This document shows positions 8,800 through 17,502 of a DNA stretch of 64,000 bases, one piece after another; within the stretch, counting starts at the first letter, position 1, and the number at the start of each line of letters is the position of its first letter. Origin of the DNA: Lachnospiraceae bacterium (lineage in GTDB: Bacteria > Bacillota > Clostridia > Lachnospirales > Lachnospiraceae); assembly GCA_022791635.1 (NCBI GenBank), contig JAAVZL010000038.1, positions 62,001 through 126,000 on the forward strand, in the 5' to 3' direction. Position numbers and translations under genes: made by a program. The notes under the pieces are model-generated. The model did no database searches. It worked only from the letters and a program-made list of their open reading frames with translations, and had not been told where the DNA came from.

Positions 8800-9774
8800 A
8801 TGGGGTACCGAGAACTACAGTTTTCTAAAGATACCATATTTCTTGTCACAGGCGGAGCTGGTTTTATTGGGTCCAATCTTTGCGAAGCTATTTTGAATTT
8901 GGGATGTAAGGTTCGTTGTCTTGATGATCTTTCAACTGGGAGACAGGCGAATGTGGATATGCTCTCTAGTCATAAAAATTATGAGTTTATAAAAGGAGAC
9001 ATTAAGAATTTTGATATATGTTTAGAAGCTTGTGATGGCGTGGATTTTGTACTGAATCAAGCAGCCTGGGGTTCTGTACCAAGAAGTATTGAAATGCCAT
9101 TGTTTTATTGCTGTAATAATATTGTGGGAACACTAAATATGCTGGAGGCAGCTCGGGAAAAAGGAGTAAAAAAGTTTGTATATGCATCAAGCTCCAGTGT
9201 TTATGGAGATGAAAAGAATTTACCCAAGAAAGAAGGAATTGAAGGGAACTTACTTTCGCCATATGCTGTATCAAAAAGAGCAAATGAGGAGTGGGCAAAA
9301 CAATATACACGACATTATGGGCTGGATACTTATGGACTAAGATATTTTAATGTGTTTGGTCGACGTCAAGATCCGGATGGAGCTTACGCTGCGGTTATCC
9401 CTAAATTTATAAGGCAGTTGTTGAATGGGGAAAGACCAACCATTAACGGCGATGGTAAACAGAGCCGTGATTTTACTTATATTGATAATGTTATTGAAGC
9501 AAATTTAAAAGCTTGTTTAGCCTCTCATGCTGTTGCAGGAGAGGTTTTTAATATCGCTTATGGTGGGCGGGAAAATTTACTGGATATTTTTTATGGATTG
9601 ACAGCGGCGCTTAATGTGGATATAGAACCTATATTTGGTCCGGAAAGGGCAGGAGATATTAAACATAGTAATGCAGATATCAGTAAAGCAAAAGAACTGT
9701 TAGGGTATAATCCTGATTGGAGCTTTGAAAAGGGGATAAAGCAAGCAATTAAATGGTATAGGGAAAATTTGTGA
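8800..9774 (+). CDS. UDP-N-acetylglucosamine(uronate) 4-epimerase, TviC/WbpP-like
   Basis: A 324-residue extended SDR with the full set of motifs: GGAGFIGSN for NAD binding near residue 17, an ASSSSVYGD strand, and catalytic Y155/K159 in SPYAVSK. RYFNVFGRRQDPDGAYAAVIPKF is characteristic of the WbpP/TviC epimerases acting on N-acetylated UDP-hexoses or uronates. Placed directly after the TviB-like dehydrogenase, it most probably gives UDP-GalNAcA for the repeat unit. GGAGG lies 12 bases before the ATG. The gene belongs to the AT-rich cassette. Confidence 0.85.
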   Translation: MGYRELQFSKDTIFLVTGGAGFIGSNLCEAILNLGCKVRCLDDLSTGRQANVDMLSSHKNYEFIKGDIKNFDICLEACDGVDFVLNQAAWGSVPRSIEMPLFYCCNNIVGTLNMLEAAREKGVKKFVYASSSSVYGDEKNLPKKEGIEGNLLSPYAVSKRANEEWAKQYTRHYGLDTYGLRYFNVFGRRQDPDGAYAAVIPKFIRQLLNGERPTINGDGKQSRDFTYIDNVIEANLKACLASHAVAGEVFNIAYGGRENLLDIFYGLTAALNVDIEPIFGPERAGDIKHSNADISKAKELLGYNPDWSFEKGIKQAIKWYRENL

Positions 9775-9784
9775 GGGGCAGGAT

Positions 9785-10825
9785 ATGAAACCAATTGCAA
9801 TTTGTCAGAATAAAAGGATCTTTGACCATTATACATCATGGACGCCAAGATTTATAAAATATTGCAAGGATAATAACATACCATATGAGGTGGTAGATTG
9901 TTATAGTAATAAATTTATTAGTGAGTTGGAGAAGTATTCCGTACTTCTTTGGCATTACCAAAACTTTGTAATTTCTGATTTATTGGAAGCCCGGAACATT
10001 ATTATGGCTGCATACAATAGAGGATTAAGCGTGTTTCCTACACCTAATTTAAATTGGCATTTTGATGATAAAATTGCTGAGATGTATGCTTTTAAATCTA
10101 TAAAAGCTCCAATTCCTGAGTCATGGGTATTTTATCTGGAACAGGATTGTATCAAATGGTTAAAAAATAAGGCTAAATATCCATTAGTTGCAAAATTAAG
10201 GGCTGGTTCGGGAGCAAATAATGTGAAATTGTTAAAAACATCTGATGAGGCAATTTCTTATACAAAAAGAATGTTCTCTAAAGGTTTTGATCCATCACCA
10301 AGTATTGGTTATAAAGCATACTCTAAGCTCCAATCCACAAAAAATTTAAGAATGCTCATAAATAGAGTAAAAAAAATACCGCAGTTTCTTAGTACACGAA
10401 GACACGCTAAAATGATGCCAATAGAAAAGGGATATTGCTATTTTCAAGAATTTGTTCCTAATGATGGATATGATTTAAAAGTTGTTGTGATTGGTGAAAA
10501 AATGACGTTTTGTGCTAGGAACGTAAGAAAAAATGATTTTAGAGCGTCAGGTGGCGGAGACTGTTATTATGATAGAAATTTAATTACAAATCAGATTGTT
10601 GATACGGCTTTTGAAACTGCAGAAAAATTAGGGTTGAGCTGTGTCGGATTTGATTTTGTTGTTGATAAAAAAACTAAGACAGGGAAAATTATCGAGATGT
10701 GTTATGGATTTGATTATGAGGTTCAAAGAAATCTGGGGGCATATATCGACAGGGAACATGTATGGCATGAGGAACCTGTAATTGTTCCGGATGAAGTTAT
10801 TAAAAATATATTAAAGGATTTATAA
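9785..10825 (+). CDS. ATP-grasp family ligase (RimK-like)
   Basis: A 346-residue cytosolic protein with an ATP-grasp layout. A variable N-terminal region (~1-105) is followed by the ATP-binding subdomain YPLVAKLRAGSGANNV (K and Gly-rich loop near residue 135). A YCYFQEFVPNDGYDLKVVVIG stretch matches the central ATP-grasp strands, and CVGFDFVVDKK...IIEMCYGFDYE provides the metal-binding acidic/Asn-type end. Such enzymes make an acyl phosphate and ligate it to an amine, often forming amide or peptide bonds. It is three bases from a CapA-like gene, so the two are probably co-translated and may act in amino-acid modification of the uronic acid polymer. The substrate is not visible in the sequence. 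Confidence 0.75.
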   Translation: MKPIAICQNKRIFDHYTSWTPRFIKYCKDNNIPYEVVDCYSNKFISELEKYSVLLWHYQNFVISDLLEARNIIMAAYNRGLSVFPTPNLNWHFDDKIAEMYAFKSIKAPIPESWVFYLEQDCIKWLKNKAKYPLVAKLRAGSGANNVKLLKTSDEAISYTKRMFSKGFDPSPSIGYKAYSKLQSTKNLRMLINRVKKIPQFLSTRRHAKMMPIEKGYCYFQEFVPNDGYDLKVVVIGEKMTFCARNVRKNDFRASGGGDCYYDRNLITNQIVDTAFETAEKLGLSCVGFDFVVDKKTKTGKIIEMCYGFDYEVQRNLGAYIDREHVWHEEPVIVPDEVIKNILKDL

Positions 10826-10827
10826 AT

Positions 10828-11910
10828 ATGAAAATTGCATTGCTTGGTGATATTGCATTATTTGGGGAGAATACGGCTGAATATTACAAAAAATTCACGA
10901 CAAGGCTGGCATGGGTAAAATCAGCATTGGAGGAGTGTGACTATGTAATAGGCAATTTAGAGACTCCATTGACAGATTGTAATAAAGTGATTGGGGGAAA
11001 GTCTGCGTATATTAAAGGAAGTACCAAGGATGCTGAACTGTTAAAGTGGTTGGGTGTGACACATGTATCACTTGCAAATAATCATGTGTTTGATTATGGC
11101 ATAAAGGGAATGAATGATACGATAAAAACCCTGGAAGCCCGGAATATCAAATGGTATGGTGTTAATAAGAAGAATGAAAAAATAGCTGATAAGGATTCTT
11201 CGATTTCTCTAAGGGGATACTGTTGTTATTCTACAAACGGAAAAGGATTAGGGGAGAACCCACCTTGTGTGGATATTTTTAACCCATACCAGATGGAAAA
11301 GGAAATTGAAATTGATGAGGCGAATGGATGCTTAACACTTCTTTCCTGTCATTGGGGTCAGGAACATGTTCACTTTCCTAATTTTGATCATGTTTGTACG
11401 ATGCGTAAAATGCTTAAAAACCATGAAGTGATTGTACATGGACATCATCCCCATGTAATACAGGGAATAGAACAGATAGGAAAGTCTATAGTCTCATATA
11501 GTCTAGGAAATTTTTGCTTTGATGATGTATATACCAATAAGTCGAAAGAGCCCTTGATAAAATTATCTCCGGCTAATCGGGAGTCATTTATATGGATAAT
11601 TACGATTAATAATAACCATATTCTTGATTATTATTGTATTCCTTTTTCATTTTATTCTTGTATCTATCAAAGAGATGATAATATTTGCAGAAAAATAGAT
11701 GAATGGTCCGAAAAGATACATATCAATCCTAGAGAATATAATAAGCTGCGAAACAAAATGCTGCTGGAATATATAAACAGCCGAAAGAAAAAAAGGAATT
11801 TAACTTGGTATGTAAAGAGGTTTAATACGGAAAGTATAAAAATAATAATTGGAGCAAGAAAAAATAAGAATTGTTATAATCAACTAATAGAGAAATATAT
11901 ACATAGTTAA
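10828..11910 (+). CDS. CapA family protein (PGA_cap metallophosphoesterase-like)
   Basis: A 360-residue member of the CapA/PGA biosynthesis fold. The start MKIALLGDIALFG, GNLETPL, SLANNHVFDYG, SCHWGQEH and VHGHHPHVIQG are the conserved metal-site motifs of the family, and SYSLGNFCFDD is the usual next motif. Classical CapA proteins help export or handle poly-gamma-glutamate; shorter soluble versions like this one, without an N-terminal membrane anchor, are common in polysaccharide loci with unclear roles. The close pairing with the ATP-grasp ligase upstream suggests a joint amino-acid transfer or hydrolysis function. The C-terminal ~80 residues are basic and less conserved. Confidence 0.82.
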   Translation: MKIALLGDIALFGENTAEYYKKFTTRLAWVKSALEECDYVIGNLETPLTDCNKVIGGKSAYIKGSTKDAELLKWLGVTHVSLANNHVFDYGIKGMNDTIKTLEARNIKWYGVNKKNEKIADKDSSISLRGYCCYSTNGKGLGENPPCVDIFNPYQMEKEIEIDEANGCLTLLSCHWGQEHVHFPNFDHVCTMRKMLKNHEVIVHGHHPHVIQGIEQIGKSIVSYSLGNFCFDDVYTNKSKEPLIKLSPANRESFIWIITINNNHILDYYCIPFSFYSCIYQRDDNICRKIDEWSEKIHINPREYNKLRNKMLLEYINSRKKKRNLTWYVKRFNTESIKIIIGARKNKNCYNQLIEKYIHS

Positions 11911-11933
11911 ATAGTATAAAAAATGGGGGAATT

Positions 11934-12902
11934 ATGGACTTAAAATTTAGTATTATTGTGCCTGTTTATAATACAGGACAATATGTTGATGACTGTGTAC
12001 AGGGGGTTATAAAGCAGACTTATAAAAACTATGAGCTGTTTTTGGTTGACAATGGATCGACAGATAATAGTGGACGGATAATCGATCAGTATATAGACGG
12101 AGAGCAAATAAAAAAACTGGAGATCAAAGTTAATAATGGCATTTCGGGCGCACGAAATCTCGGTTTGGAAAATGCATCGGGAGATTATATATTATTTCTT
12201 GATAGTGATGACTTTTATATGGATGAAACATTTTTTTTCAGATTAAATGTATTTTTAGGAAAGACAGATGCAGATTTGGTAACATTCAAAACAAGAGCTT
12301 TTCATGAAGAATCAAAGAGGTATGGTGCTTATAGATCCGATTTTGATATTGATGAAATTAATAAACATAATAAAATGGGAGCATTAAGATATCTTGTGAG
12401 TTCAGGAACTTATGAAAGTGCAAGCTGGGATAAGGTGATTAAAAGGAGCATTTTGATAGATAACCAGCTGTATTTTAAAGAAGGAATACGGGGAGAAGAC
12501 GTAGAATGGTTTTATAGGGTTATTAAAAAGGTAGAGACTTTTATGGGCATTAAAGGCGACGTTTTAGCACACAGGGTTACCAAAACCTCTACTTCACAGC
12601 AAAAATGGGACTTTCAAATATGGAATGATTTTTATACATTTATGAAAGAAGAGTATCCTAATATCAATTACAAGGATAAAGAACAGCTTTTTATGCTGGG
12701 AAATTATGCGAACTATTGGTATATACTTTTGGGAATGGCCGTTATATATGAGAACAAGCAGGAGCTGTTTGAAAAATTAAAAAAAATAAATGGATATAGA
12801 AAAATTAATTTTAGCAGAAAGAATAAAATATGCAATGCCCTTGTTACTTTTATGGGAATGAATGTAAGCTCAAAAATAATATATAAGTATCTGAGAGGCT
12901 GA
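11934..12902 (+). CDS. Glycosyltransferase family 2
   Basis: A 322-residue GT-A enzyme. The N-terminus SIIVPVYNTGQYVDDCV and the DNGSTDNSG motif bind the nucleotide, FLDSDDF near residue 88 provides the DxD metal site, and GEDVEWFYRV matches the usual acceptor-side ED motif. It lacks membrane segments, so it probably works at the inner face on the lipid-linked oligosaccharide. GGGGGA lies six bases before the ATG. The donor and linkage cannot be read from the sequence. Confidence 0.85.
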   Translation: MDLKFSIIVPVYNTGQYVDDCVQGVIKQTYKNYELFLVDNGSTDNSGRIIDQYIDGEQIKKLEIKVNNGISGARNLGLENASGDYILFLDSDDFYMDETFFFRLNVFLGKTDADLVTFKTRAFHEESKRYGAYRSDFDIDEINKHNKMGALRYLVSSGTYESASWDKVIKRSILIDNQLYFKEGIRGEDVEWFYRVIKKVETFMGIKGDVLAHRVTKTSTSQQKWDFQIWNDFYTFMKEEYPNINYKDKEQLFMLGNYANYWYILLGMAVIYENKQELFEKLKKINGYRKINFSRKNKICNALVTFMGMNVSSKIIYKYLRG

Positions 12903-12910
12903 TTTATAAT

Positions 12911-14008
12911 ATGAAAATATTAATGATTACGGTTGCTAAAATGGACAAGGGAGGAATCGAGAGTTATTTAATGTCACTTGTCCGTAATTTTGACCACAAA
13001 AATATTCATGTTGACTTTGTGGTGCATCGACAGGAAAAAGGAGGTTATGAGGAGGAAATAAACAGTTGGGGGAGTAAAATATATAAGCTTCCAAGATTAA
13101 GTAAACATCCAATCAAGTATGTAAAAGAGCTTTTACATGTTATCAAAAGCGGTGGTTATGATATAGTTCACAGACATGCCACCGCTTCAGTTATGTGGAT
13201 TGACCTTGCCATTGCAAAATGGGCAGGAGTAAACATAAGAATAGCTCATTCTCATTCAAGTAATTGGAGAATTAGATGGCTACATTATTTATTTAGGCCA
13301 TTATTGAAGCATTATGCAACGGATTGTTTTGCATGCTCTGAAAAAGCAGGGCGGTGGATGTATGGAGATAACAGATTTGTCGTAATGCATAATGGCATTC
13401 ATATTCCAAATTTTACTTATAGTTCAGCTGTTAGAGAACAGTATAGGAAGATTCTAAATCTTGAGACAAAAAGAGTTATTATACATGTTGGACGCCTTGT
13501 TCCCGTAAAAAATCATGAATGGATCATTCAAATCGCAGAAGAGATGAAAAATGAGAATGTGATATTTTTGTTTGCGGGAGATGGTCAATTAAAACAGCAT
13601 CTTGAAACAATGGTAAAAGATAAAAATTTACAGGAAAAGGTACTTTTTTTAGGGAAGCGCAATGATATTTCTGGTTTGATGATGGCTAGTGATGTATTGC
13701 TGCTGCCGTCAAAATTTGAAGGAATGCCAGTTACCTTGATAGAAGCTCAATGCTGCGGCCTTCCGTGCATTGTATCGGAGAATGTAACAAAAGAAGTGGA
13801 TATGGGATTGGTGAGTTTTCTGCCTTATGATTTGCTTTCTTGGAAAAATATGATTATGGAAATAAAGAATTCTGATAGCAACAGGAAGAATGCTTATTTA
13901 AAAATTGAAGAAAATAATTATTCTGATAATGCTACAGCCAGAATCATGCTGGCTTATTATTATGAGAGGTATCAAAAAATAAAAGAAAGAGGGGGGGATT
14001 TGGAGTGA
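12911..14008 (+). CDS. Glycosyltransferase family 4 (GT-B fold)
   Basis: A 365-residue GT-B enzyme. The N-terminal acceptor domain has MDKGGIESYLMSL and HRHATASVMW. The C-terminal donor domain has VIIHVGRLVPVKNH and SKFEGMPVTLIEAQ with the usual E-x7-E geometry. GGIE-type GT4 proteins are typical capsule sugar transferases. The last codons run through seven consecutive G (13991-13997), and the stop overlaps the GTG start of the cytidylyltransferase. One more G would fuse the two frames. No membrane segment is apparent. Confidence 0.85.
   Translation: MKILMITVAKMDKGGIESYLMSLVRNFDHKNIHVDFVVHRQEKGGYEEEINSWGSKIYKLPRLSKHPIKYVKELLHVIKSGGYDIVHRHATASVMWIDLAIAKWAGVNIRIAHSHSSNWRIRWLHYLFRPLLKHYATDCFACSEKAGRWMYGDNRFVVMHNGIHIPNFTYSSAVREQYRKILNLETKRVIIHVGRLVPVKNHEWIIQIAEEMKNENVIFLFAGDGQLKQHLETMVKDKNLQEKVLFLGKRNDISGLMMASDVLLLPSKFEGMPVTLIEAQCCGLPCIVSENVTKEVDMGLVSFLPYDLLSWKNMIMEIKNSDSNRKNAYLKIEENNYSDNATARIMLAYYYERYQKIKERGGDLE
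13991..13997 (+). repeat. Poly-G tract (7 G) at the GT4/rfbF junction
   Basis: Seven consecutive G lie five codons before the GT4 stop. In this state the GT4 gene ends at TGA 14006-14008, overlapping GTG 14005 of rfbF. Eight G would read straight from GT4 into the rfbF frame. Confidence 0.7.
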
Positions 14009-14793
14009 AGGTTGTTATTTTGGCCGGAGGATTTGGAACAAGAATTTCTGAGGAGTCAGAATTCAGACCAAAACCTATGATTGAAATTGGTGGGATGCCA
14101 ATACTTTGGCATATTATGAAAGAATATAGTTATTATGGATTTAATGAGTTTATTATTTGTGCAGGATACAAACAACATGTAATCAAAGAATGGTTTGCAG
14201 ATTATTTTTTGCATACATCGGATATTACATTTGATTTTACATCAGGCAATAATGACATGATTATTCATGATAAACATATTGAGCCATGGAAAATAACTAT
14301 TGTTGATACGGGGCTTAATACAATGACAGGCGGACGGATTAAGAGGATTCAAAAATTTGTTGGCGATGAACGATTTATGCTTACCTATGGAGATGCTGTT
14401 AGTAATATAAATATACTGGAATTACTTGAATTTCACAAAAAGCATGGAAAGATAGGAACAATATCCATGTATAGTTACTCGCAGAACAAAGGTGTTATTG
14501 AAGCGGGGGGTAATGGTGTTATTAAAGCCTTTAGAGAAAAATCAGACTTTGATGGGGACTTAATTAATATTGGTTTTATGGTTTTTGAACCACAAGTTTT
14601 TCATTATATAAAAGGTGATCAAACTGTATTTGAACAAGAGCCAATTAATACATTAGTATTGGAAGAACAGCTGATGGGATATACACATAAAGGCTTTTGG
14701 CAATGTATGGATACTCTTCGTGAAAAACAAAGCTTAGAAAAGAAATGGTTGTCAGGAGCTGCACCATGGAAATTATGGGATAGTGAATTGTAA
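14005..14793 (+). CDS. rfbF: Glucose-1-phosphate cytidylyltransferase
   Basis: A 262-residue nucleotidyltransferase making CDP-glucose from CTP and glucose-1-phosphate. MKVVILAGGFGTRISEES and RPKPMIEIGGMPILWHIM are the RfbF-type pyrophosphorylase motifs. YGDAVSNINI and QNKGVIEAGG are close to known RfbF/DdhA enzymes, and the length equals the family norm. The start is GTG at 14005 inside the preceding stop, so translation is probably coupled. The product feeds the CDP-glucose 4,6-dehydratase encoded at 23145-24290 in the same operon. Confidence 0.9.
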   Translation: MKVVILAGGFGTRISEESEFRPKPMIEIGGMPILWHIMKEYSYYGFNEFIICAGYKQHVIKEWFADYFLHTSDITFDFTSGNNDMIIHDKHIEPWKITIVDTGLNTMTGGRIKRIQKFVGDERFMLTYGDAVSNINILELLEFHKKHGKIGTISMYSYSQNKGVIEAGGNGVIKAFREKSDFDGDLINIGFMVFEPQVFHYIKGDQTVFEQEPINTLVLEEQLMGYTHKGFWQCMDTLREKQSLEKKWLSGAAPWKLWDSEL

Positions 14794-14879
14794 AAAATAT
14801 TTTAATGAAGCGAAAAGTGATAGGCATATGGGAAAAGATGCTTAACAAATGCTAAGCAGAATGGGGTAAAAATAATTCA

Positions 14880-15965
14880 ATGGAAAAAGCAAAGAAAGAT
14901 AACATTATGTTATTTCGTGCTGCAGCCTGTGTAATGGTTTTTGTTTGTCATTTATGCCAAAAGCTGCATTTGCCTGCCAATTTATTACAAATCACTCAAT
15001 TTGGTAGATTTGGAGTAGAGATTTTTTTTATAATTAGTGGATATTTGATTGCAAGATCTTATTATTCTTATGGAAAGAAGAATCCGATTGTATTTATAGA
15101 AAGGAAAGCAGTAAGAATACTTCCTCTATATTATTCAATTATTCTTTGGTTTTATTTAACGGATAAATATATTTTTCACTATGGTGTAAGTGATTCTACA
15201 GGATATGGCTGGATTCGGTATTTATTTATTTTGAATGGATTTTTACCATATCCAAATGAAGCTCCATACTGGTGGTGGAATTTGGGAATGTCTTGGACTA
15301 TACCGATGTTTATGGGAGCATATTTCTTATTCCCAATTTGTTTAAATGTACTTGATATTTTTTTGAATAGCGAGCATAAATGGTTTAAAGGAAGCTACTT
15401 AGCAATTGGGCTTGTTGCAATTACAGAAATAGCATATAGAATTCAACAGATATACTTTCCAAATATTTTGCTTATATTGTGCTATTTACGCTTTTTCTCC
15501 CTTGGCATTTTATTGTTTTATGCTGAAAGGGAAGAACGAAAACATACACTGATTATTGGAGCTAGCTTATATGAGTTATGTTTGATGATTGTTGGAAAAA
15601 ATGACTATGAATTGTTATATTCGTTGATTTTTTTAATACTGATTGCTGTAACAGAAAATATAACATTATCAGGTTACATTAAAAACATTGTGAATGTAAT
15701 AGCAAAGTTTTCATTTACAATTTATATGGTGCAATCGATACCATTAAGTCAATTTGTTGTATATATTGAACAAAATTGGACAAATGGATTATCGCGATAT
15801 TTAGCATTTATAGTTATTGTAGGCTCGACAATATTGCTGACGCCACTATTTTTTTATGGAGTACAAAGACCTGTAGAAAAGATATTTCTTGGGTATCAAA
15901 ACAAGAAAAAGCTGATTATTAATGCTGCAGATGTTAGCAATCAGGATAGAGGAGGGCTATTTTGA
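14880..15965 (+). CDS. Membrane acyltransferase, family 3 (OafA/YrhL type)
   Basis: A 361-residue integral membrane protein with about ten hydrophobic segments. The N-terminal FRAAACVMVFVCHL supplies the conserved arginine and histidine of acyltransferase family 3, and FFIISGYLIARS...RKAVRILPLYY is the second family signature. These enzymes usually transfer acetyl groups from the cytoplasmic side to sugars of the exported glycan. It overlaps the next gene by four bases. It is one of three family-3 acyltransferases in this operon, which implies heavy O-acylation of the polymer. Confidence 0.85.
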   Translation: MEKAKKDNIMLFRAAACVMVFVCHLCQKLHLPANLLQITQFGRFGVEIFFIISGYLIARSYYSYGKKNPIVFIERKAVRILPLYYSIILWFYLTDKYIFHYGVSDSTGYGWIRYLFILNGFLPYPNEAPYWWWNLGMSWTIPMFMGAYFLFPICLNVLDIFLNSEHKWFKGSYLAIGLVAITEIAYRIQQIYFPNILLILCYLRFFSLGILLFYAEREERKHTLIIGASLYELCLMIVGKNDYELLYSLIFLILIAVTENITLSGYIKNIVNVIAKFSFTIYMVQSIPLSQFVVYIEQNWTNGLSRYLAFIVIVGSTILLTPLFFYGVQRPVEKIFLGYQNKKKLIINAADVSNQDRGGLF

Positions 15966-16900
15966 AAAAGGTAATAGTGACTGGGGCAAATGGTTTTATT
16001 GGGGAAGCACTCTTGAAAGAACTGTCTAAGAAGGAATTAAATATAATTGCAGTAGTACGTAATTGTAAATCAGATGTCAGTAAAATAGATAAACTATCTG
16101 GTGTTCGCATTGTTTATTGTGCTATGGAAGATATACAAAATCTTCCTAATATAATTCCCGATAGAGACATTGATACATGTTTTCATCTTGCCTGGTGCGG
16201 TTCATTTGGAGAGAAAAGAGCAAATTATGAGATACAGATGCATAATATCGATTATGCAATGCATACAGTTGATGCGATTGCAAAAATGGGCGTCAAACGT
16301 TTTATAGGAGCAGGAACACTTGCGGAGAAGGATGTATTAAATTACCATATGACAGACGGTGCTACTCCTAATGCAGTGAGTTGTTATGGGATTGCAAAAA
16401 TGACAGCCCATTTTATGACGAAGGTAAAGTGTACACAGTTGGGTATTGAGCATGTATGGTGCTATTTAACCAATACCTATGCAGTTGGAAGTACGACTAA
16501 TAATTTTGTGTTGATGGCAAGTCGTCTTATGTTAAGTGGTGCAAAAGCTTCCTTTACATCAGGGGAGCAGACTTATGATTTCATGTATGTAACAGATACA
16601 GTAAGAGCCATGTTTTATGCAGCAGATAAAGGAAAAACTAACACGGCTTATTATCTGGGAAGTAATAGACCAAGAAAACTAAAAGAGTATATACAAATTA
16701 TACGAGATACAATAGATCCGTCTATTAAGCTTTACTTAGGGGAACTCCCTTTTAACGGAATCCCCTTACCTCCAGAGGCTTACAATAGTAAAAAATTAGA
16801 AATAGATACAGGTTTTTGGCCTGAGATTGAATTTGAACAGGGAATACGTTGGACGGTGGAATGGTTAAAAGAAACAGAGTTTAGTAATAGTAATGGATAA
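15962..16900 (+). CDS. NAD(P)-dependent SDR, probable CDP-4-keto-6-deoxyhexose reductase/epimerase
   Basis: A 312-residue extended SDR: TGANGFIGEAL near residue 8 binds the cofactor, and Y142/K146 in CYGIAK form the catalytic pair. HLAWCG and the replacement of the usual SS-strand by GAGTLAE resemble the abequose/paratose-synthase-type reductases. The neighbours RfbF, an RfbC-like epimerase and RfbG suggest it reduces the 4-keto group of a CDP-6-deoxyhexose. TTG at 15962 is used as start, with a GGAGG a few bases upstream, within the end of the acyltransferase gene. The stereochemistry of the product cannot be inferred. Confidence 0.7.
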   Translation: MKKVIVTGANGFIGEALLKELSKKELNIIAVVRNCKSDVSKIDKLSGVRIVYCAMEDIQNLPNIIPDRDIDTCFHLAWCGSFGEKRANYEIQMHNIDYAMHTVDAIAKMGVKRFIGAGTLAEKDVLNYHMTDGATPNAVSCYGIAKMTAHFMTKVKCTQLGIEHVWCYLTNTYAVGSTTNNFVLMASRLMLSGAKASFTSGEQTYDFMYVTDTVRAMFYAADKGKTNTAYYLGSNRPRKLKEYIQIIRDTIDPSIKLYLGELPFNGIPLPPEAYNSKKLEIDTGFWPEIEFEQGIRWTVEWLKETEFSNSNG

Positions 16901-16916
16901 AAAGCGGAGGATGTTT

Positions 16917-17489
16917 ATGATACAGAAATTCAAGTTTCAAGAGTTGGAATTAAAAGATGCATATTTAATAAAACCTTTTTTTTCTTCTGACGAGCGGGGA
17001 GGTTTGCTCAAAGACTATAATATAAATGAGTTTAAAAATGTGGGGATTAACTACGAGTTAAAGGAAGTGTTTTATACGCTCTCTAAAAAAGGTGTTATTA
17101 GAGCAATTCATTTCCAATTGATTAAGCAACAGCCTAAATTAGTAAGGTGTATAAGTGGGCATGTGTATGATGTGATTGTAGATCTCAGACCTGAATCACC
17201 TACATTTGGACAGTGGAGAGGATTTCATTTAAGCGAAGAAAATACAAACACGTTATTTATACCAGCTTTTTTTGGACATGGGTATCTAGTGCTGGAAGAT
17301 TCTATTGTCAGTTATAAATGCTCAGAAGTATTTTATGGAGAGGGAGATTCTGGCATCATGTATAATGATCCGGATATTAATATAGAATGGCCATATGAGC
17401 TTATTGGTGGAAAAGAAAATATAATAATAAGTGATAAAGATAAAAATTTAATGAGTTTTGAAGAATACGAAAAATTAATAAGAAAATAG
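16917..17489 (+). CDS. dTDP-4-dehydrorhamnose 3,5-epimerase-like cupin (RfbC family)
   Basis: A 190-residue RmlC-type double-stranded beta-helix. FFSSDERGG, RAIHFQ (catalytic-type histidine), KLVRCISGHVYDVIVDLR and SPTFGQW are conserved RfbC motifs, and the YKCSEVFYGEGDSGI region carries the active-site tyrosine area. No dTDP-glucose pathway is seen in the window, so the substrate is probably CDP-4-keto-6-deoxyglucose from RfbG; this is inference. ATG 16917 is preferred because GGAGG ends seven bases upstream, whereas the ATGs at 16893 and 16911 are badly placed relative to it. Confidence 0.8.
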   Translation: MIQKFKFQELELKDAYLIKPFFSSDERGGLLKDYNINEFKNVGINYELKEVFYTLSKKGVIRAIHFQLIKQQPKLVRCISGHVYDVIVDLRPESPTFGQWRGFHLSEENTNTLFIPAFFGHGYLVLEDSIVSYKCSEVFYGEGDSGIMYNDPDINIEWPYELIGGKENIIISDKDKNLMSFEEYEKLIRK

Positions 17490-17502
17490 CATAGGAAGTA
17501 AA

